Source: Geobacter sp. UBA6151 (GTDB taxonomy: Bacteria; Desulfobacterota; Desulfuromonadia; Geobacterales; Pseudopelobacteraceae). From it: a stretch of DNA of 9,061 nt. The position numbers and the translations under genes were made by a program. Within the stretch, counting starts at the first letter, position 1. Each line of letters begins with the position of its first letter. The stretch is taken from NCBI GenBank assembly GCA_002423105.1, contig DIUT01000012.1, forward strand, positions 15,210-24,270, read 5' to 3'. Shown in pieces: positions 6,427 to 9,061 of this stretch. The notes below the pieces were generated by a model. That model worked only from the letters and a program-made list of their open reading frames with translations. It had not been told where the DNA came from and ran no database searches.

Positions 6427-8304
6427 ATGCCAACTTTGCCAACGGTAAACGGTCCCGGCGACCTGAAAAAACTCCCCGAATCAGCTCTTGCCGGGCTGGC
6501 TCAGGAGATTCGCCGTCTGATCATTGAAACCTGCGCTGCAAACGGCGGACATGTCGCCCCTTCCCTCGGGGTCGTGGAGTTGACCATCGCCCTGCATCGT
6601 GTCTTCAACTCGCCCCAGGACAAACTGATCTGGGATGTGGGACATCAGGCCTACGCCCACAAGATTCTCACCGGCCGCCGGGACAGCTTCCCTACCCTGC
6701 GCACCTTAAACGGCATCAGCGGATTCCCCAAACGGCACGAGTCGGAACATGACGTCTGGGAAGTGGGGCACTCCTCCACCTCCCTCTCAGCCGCGACCGG
6801 CTTCGCCGTTTCCCGTGACCTGAAACAGAACGGCAGCAAAGTGGTGGCCGTAATCGGTGACGGCTCCATGACCGGCGGTATCGCCTTTGAGGCCCTGAAC
6901 CACGCCGGCCACCTGAATCGTGACCTGATCGTAATCCTGAACGACAATGAAATGTCCATCGCCGAAAATGTCGGGGCCTTGTCCGGTTTCCTCTCCCGCA
7001 CCTCTTCCAGCGAATTTATTCACCGGATCAAGCGGGAAACCGAGGATTTCATCAAGGGAATCGGCAGTGATGTGGGACAAAGCGCCCTGAAAGTCGCCCG
7101 CAAAATCGAGAAATCATTCAAAGGGCTGTTTACGCCGGCCATGCTGTTCCAGGCCTTCGGCTTCGAGTACGTCGGCCCCATTGACGGCCACGATCTGCCG
7201 CTGTTGATGGAAACCATGGAACGGGTTAAAAAACTGGACGGCGCCGTGCTGGTGCACGTTCTGACCACAAAAGGCAAAGGTTACAAACCTGCCGAACAAA
7301 ACCCCGCGTTGTTTCACGGCGTGGGACCATTCGACATCGAAACCGGCAAGATACTGAAGGGAAAAGGCGGAGCAGCCTCTTACACCGCCATCTTCGGTGC
7401 CACTATCGCCCGCCTGGCCGAAGACGATGAACGGATCGTTGCCATCACCGCAGCCATGCCGGACGGCACCGGCCTCACCCCGTTTTCAAAACAGTTCCCG
7501 GACCGTTTCTTTGACGTGGGTATCGCCGAACAGCACGGGGTCACCTTTGCCGCCGGACTTGCGGCAGAAGGCAAACGGCCGGTCTTCGCCGTCTACTCCA
7601 GCTTTTTGCAACGGGCCTATGACGAAGTGCTGCATGACGTCTGTCTGCAAAACCTGCCGGTGGTGTTCGCCATGGACCGCGGTGGCGTCGTCGGCAGCGA
7701 CGGCCCCACCCATCATGGTGTTTTCGACCTTTCCTACCTGCGTCATATACCCAACATGACCCTCATGGCCCCCAAGGACGAAAATGAACTGCAGCACATG
7801 CTGAAAACAGCAGTGCAGCACGAGGGGCCGGTCGCCCTGCGCTACCCCCGCGGCAACGGCTACGGCATCCCACTGGACCAGGAGTTGCAGACACTACCCA
7901 TGGGTAAAGCTGAACTGCTGCGTAGCGGCAATGACGGCGTCATCATCGCCCTGGGCTCCACGGTCATGCCTGCACTTGAGGCGGCCATGCTACTCTCTGC
8001 CGAAGGGCTTGAGCTTACGGTGGTTAATGCGCGCTTTGTGAAACCGCTGGATGAAGAACTGATTGTCAAACTGGCCAATCTCAATCACAAAATCATCACC
8101 GTTGAAGAAAACGTCCTGCAGGGAGGGTTCGGCAGCGCCGTGCTGGAACTGCTTGCGGACAGCAACATGTCCGCCGTTTCCGTACTGCGGCTCGGCTATC
8201 CGGATGCCTACATCGTGCAGGGAGAACAGCCTGAACTGCGGGCCATGCACGGCCTGGACAGCCACGGCATCGCCGCTTCGGCACGCAGTTTCTTCGCCGG
8301 ATGA
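6427..8304 (+). CDS. dxs: 1-deoxy-D-xylulose-5-phosphate synthase
   Basis: This encodes 625 residues, full length. Dxs joins pyruvate and glyceraldehyde-3-phosphate with loss of CO2 to make DXP, the first and often rate-controlling step of the MEP isoprenoid pathway and a precursor for thiamine and pyridoxal phosphate. Seen features are H42 in NGGHVAPSLGVVEL (E. coli H49 equivalent), the WDVGHQAYAHKILTGR block, the thiamine-diphosphate motif GDGSMTGG...ND (144-173), PIDGHD (251-256), the catalytic Glu E368 in VGIAEQHGVTFAAGLA, DRGGVVGSDGPTHHGVFD (417-434) with D425 and H429 for substrate binding, and a transketolase C-terminal domain (about 495-615). All key residues are present. GGAAG-like GGAAG at 6413-6417 serves as ribosome site with 9 nt spacing. 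It follows ispA by 3 nt and precedes the J-domain gene by 7 nt. Confidence 0.97.
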   Translation: MPTLPTVNGPGDLKKLPESALAGLAQEIRRLIIETCAANGGHVAPSLGVVELTIALHRVFNSPQDKLIWDVGHQAYAHKILTGRRDSFPTLRTLNGISGFPKRHESEHDVWEVGHSSTSLSAATGFAVSRDLKQNGSKVVAVIGDGSMTGGIAFEALNHAGHLNRDLIVILNDNEMSIAENVGALSGFLSRTSSSEFIHRIKRETEDFIKGIGSDVGQSALKVARKIEKSFKGLFTPAMLFQAFGFEYVGPIDGHDLPLLMETMERVKKLDGAVLVHVLTTKGKGYKPAEQNPALFHGVGPFDIETGKILKGKGGAASYTAIFGATIARLAEDDERIVAITAAMPDGTGLTPFSKQFPDRFFDVGIAEQHGVTFAAGLAAEGKRPVFAVYSSFLQRAYDEVLHDVCLQNLPVVFAMDRGGVVGSDGPTHHGVFDLSYLRHIPNMTLMAPKDENELQHMLKTAVQHEGPVALRYPRGNGYGIPLDQELQTLPMGKAELLRSGNDGVIIALGSTVMPALEAAMLLSAEGLELTVVNARFVKPLDEELIVKLANLNHKIITVEENVLQGGFGSAVLELLADSNMSAVSVLRLGYPDAYIVQGEQPELRAMHGLDSHGIAASARSFFAG

Positions 8305-8311
8305 GCATCCC

Positions 8312-8626
8312 ATGACCTACGAAGAACTGTTGCAAGCGCTTCACCTGTTCGGTTTTCATGAAAGCGATCAGCTCACCATACGCCGCATCAAGGAACGACA
8401 TCGCACGCTTCTCAAAAACGTCCACCCTGACCTGCATGGCGATGCAGCCACCGGACAGACCAGGGCCGTAAATGAAGCGGCCCGGCAGATCATGGACTAT
8501 GTCAACTCCTACCGGTTTTCTTTCAACCAGGAAGAGTTTTACCGGCAAAGGCCCGATGAATACCTTCGCCGCCAATTTGCCGCAGACCCGATCTGGGGCG
8601 GTGGCAGCATTCGGGAAAAAAACTGA
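8312..8626 (+). CDS. Small J-domain (DnaJ-like) protein
   Basis: This encodes 104 residues from the ATG at 8312, seven nt after the dxs stop. The frame is open further upstream inside dxs, but those codons are the shadow of dxs. Residues about 2-65 look like a J-domain: helix I (YEELLQALHLFGF), helix II (LTIRRIKERHRTLLKNV), the diagnostic HPD tripeptide at 38-40, and helix III (AVNEAARQIMDYVNSY). The tail (66-104) is rich in F, Y, R and Q and has no glycine/phenylalanine linker, zinc finger or other DnaJ client-binding domain. J-domains stimulate ATP hydrolysis by Hsp70 (DnaK) and bring it to chosen clients. Position as the last gene of the dxs operon suggests that Dxs or IspA could be the client. 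The ribosome site is weak (GGATGAG at the end of dxs), so translation may depend on coupling to dxs. The stop codon lies within a hairpin. Confidence 0.8.
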   Translation: MTYEELLQALHLFGFHESDQLTIRRIKERHRTLLKNVHPDLHGDAATGQTRAVNEAARQIMDYVNSYRFSFNQEEFYRQRPDEYLRRQFAADPIWGGGSIREKN

Positions 8627-8641
8627 TCGGGCGCCGGTCAG
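8616..8641 (-). terminator. Hairpin with U-tract on the minus strand at the J-protein stop codon
   Basis: CTGATCGG (8623-8630) and CCGGTCAG (8634-8641) form an 8-bp stem (one G-T pair) around a GCG loop. Seven A residues at 8616-8622 precede it on the plus strand, so the minus-strand RNA would have stem then UUUUUUU, an intrinsic-terminator form. No T-tract follows on the plus strand. For the operon it may still act as a weak terminator or 3' RNA protector. Confidence 0.45.
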
Positions 8642-8671
8642 TCACACAGATACGCTTGCAAAGCTTGAACA

Positions 8672-8702
8672 TTGACAGTAACCACAGACCATGACATATA
8701 AA
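8672..8702 (+). promoter_or_regulatory. Candidate sigma70-type promoter for ettA
   Basis: A perfect TTGACA at 8672-8677 is followed by a CATATAAA stretch: CATATA at 8695-8700 (17 nt spacing, 3/6) or TATAAA at 8697-8702 (19 nt spacing, 5/6). Either would start transcription just before the ettA Shine-Dalgarno (8718-8723), giving a short leader. Confidence 0.5.
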
Positions 8703-8730
8703 ACTTCTTTCACTCCCAGGAGGCTTCGGC

Positions 8731-9061
8731 ATGAGTGTTGACGATAAAAAAATCATCTACAGCATGATGCGGGTATCAAAATATTACGATAAAAAGCCGG
8801 TCATAAAGGACATCTCCCTCTCTTATTTCTACGGCGCAAAAATCGGCGTGCTGGGCCTGAACGGCTCCGGCAAGTCTACCCTGCTCAGAATCATGGCCGG
8901 GGTAGACACCGAGTTCAACGGCCAGGCCGTACTTTCTCCCGGCTATACCATCGGCTACCTGGAACAGGAACCAAAGCTGGATGACGCGCTGACCGTCCGT
9001 CAGGTTGTTGAACAGGGCGTGCAGGAGATCGTGGATTTGCTGGCCGAATTCAACGGCATCA
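8731..9061 (+). CDS. ettA: Energy-dependent translational throttle protein EttA (ABC-F), 5' portion
   Basis: The first 110 codons are visible; the gene runs off the right edge. The start ATG at 8731 has a near-ideal AGGAGG (8718-8723) 7 nt upstream. The start MSVDDKKIIYSMMRVSKYYD and the following segment KDISLSYFYGAKIGVLGLNG lead into a Walker A motif GLNGSGKST (42-50), then LLRIMAGVDTEFNGQ and the Q-loop region GYTIGYLEQEPKLDDALTV. This matches the N-terminal nucleotide-binding domain of EttA, a soluble ABC-F ATPase without membrane segments, better than other ABC-F members. EttA binds the ribosomal E-site and gates the first peptide bond according to ATP/ADP status. Signature and Walker B motifs and the arm domain lie outside the window. 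Confidence 0.9.
   Translation, partial: MSVDDKKIIYSMMRVSKYYDKKPVIKDISLSYFYGAKIGVLGLNGSGKSTLLRIMAGVDTEFNGQAVLSPGYTIGYLEQEPKLDDALTVRQVVEQGVQEIVDLLAEFNGI

Noticed and set aside
8063..8311. Upstream extension of the J-domain protein frame
   Set aside because: It overlaps the dxs C-terminal coding region in another frame; the J-domain starts only after the ATG at 8312.
1..9061. tRNA/rRNA genes, CRISPR array, insertion sequence or phage attachment site
   Set aside because: Looked for on both strands and not seen: no repeat-spacer pattern, no transposase or integrase, no cloverleaf-like sequence; composition is even along the window.

Overview
The window is a dense, GC-rich bacterial chromosome segment with ten protein genes, two of them cut by the window edges. 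No RNA gene, insertion sequence, phage gene or CRISPR array is visible. The order xseB-ispA-dxs, a rubrerythrin-like gene of a type I associate with Geobacter relatives, a QueG-like double 4Fe-4S protein and an EttA gene together suggest an anaerobic Desulfuromonadota/Geobacterales organism (Trichlorobacter/Geobacter/Pelobacter-like). This placement is inferred from protein character only; no search was run.

Layout. (1) Plus strand, 1-1491: the 3' end of a HerA-like DUF853 (YjgR-type) ATPase gene, then 18 nt later a QueG-like iron-sulfur protein gene that ends in a probable intrinsic terminator. (2) Plus strand, 1492-3427: a 208-nt intergenic stretch with a candidate promoter and a conspicuous 20-bp perfect dyad, then a SulP-family anion transporter with a C-terminal STAS domain. 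(3) Minus strand, 5066 down to 3443: a two-gene unit encoding a rubrerythrin-like diiron protein and a lipoprotein membrane fusion protein of the MdtA/AcrA type. The fusion protein has no RND pump gene beside it and its 3' end lies only 15 nt from that of the SulP gene. (4) A divergent 209-nt spacer with a good sigma70-type promoter pointing right. (5) Plus strand, 5276-8626: xseB-ispA-dxs and a small J-domain protein gene, all with gaps of 3-7 nt, so almost certainly one operon. IspA and Dxs are the farnesyl-diphosphate and entry steps of isoprenoid synthesis. (6) A 104-nt spacer with a hairpin and a promoter, then the first 110 codons of the translation factor gene ettA.

Most of the window is housekeeping. 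The observations most worth following are the J-domain protein coupled to dxs (a possible dedicated Dxs co-chaperone), the membrane fusion protein without a pump joined to a diiron protein gene, the compact dyad before the SulP gene, and a hairpin/U-tract at the J-protein stop codon that points the wrong way for its own operon.
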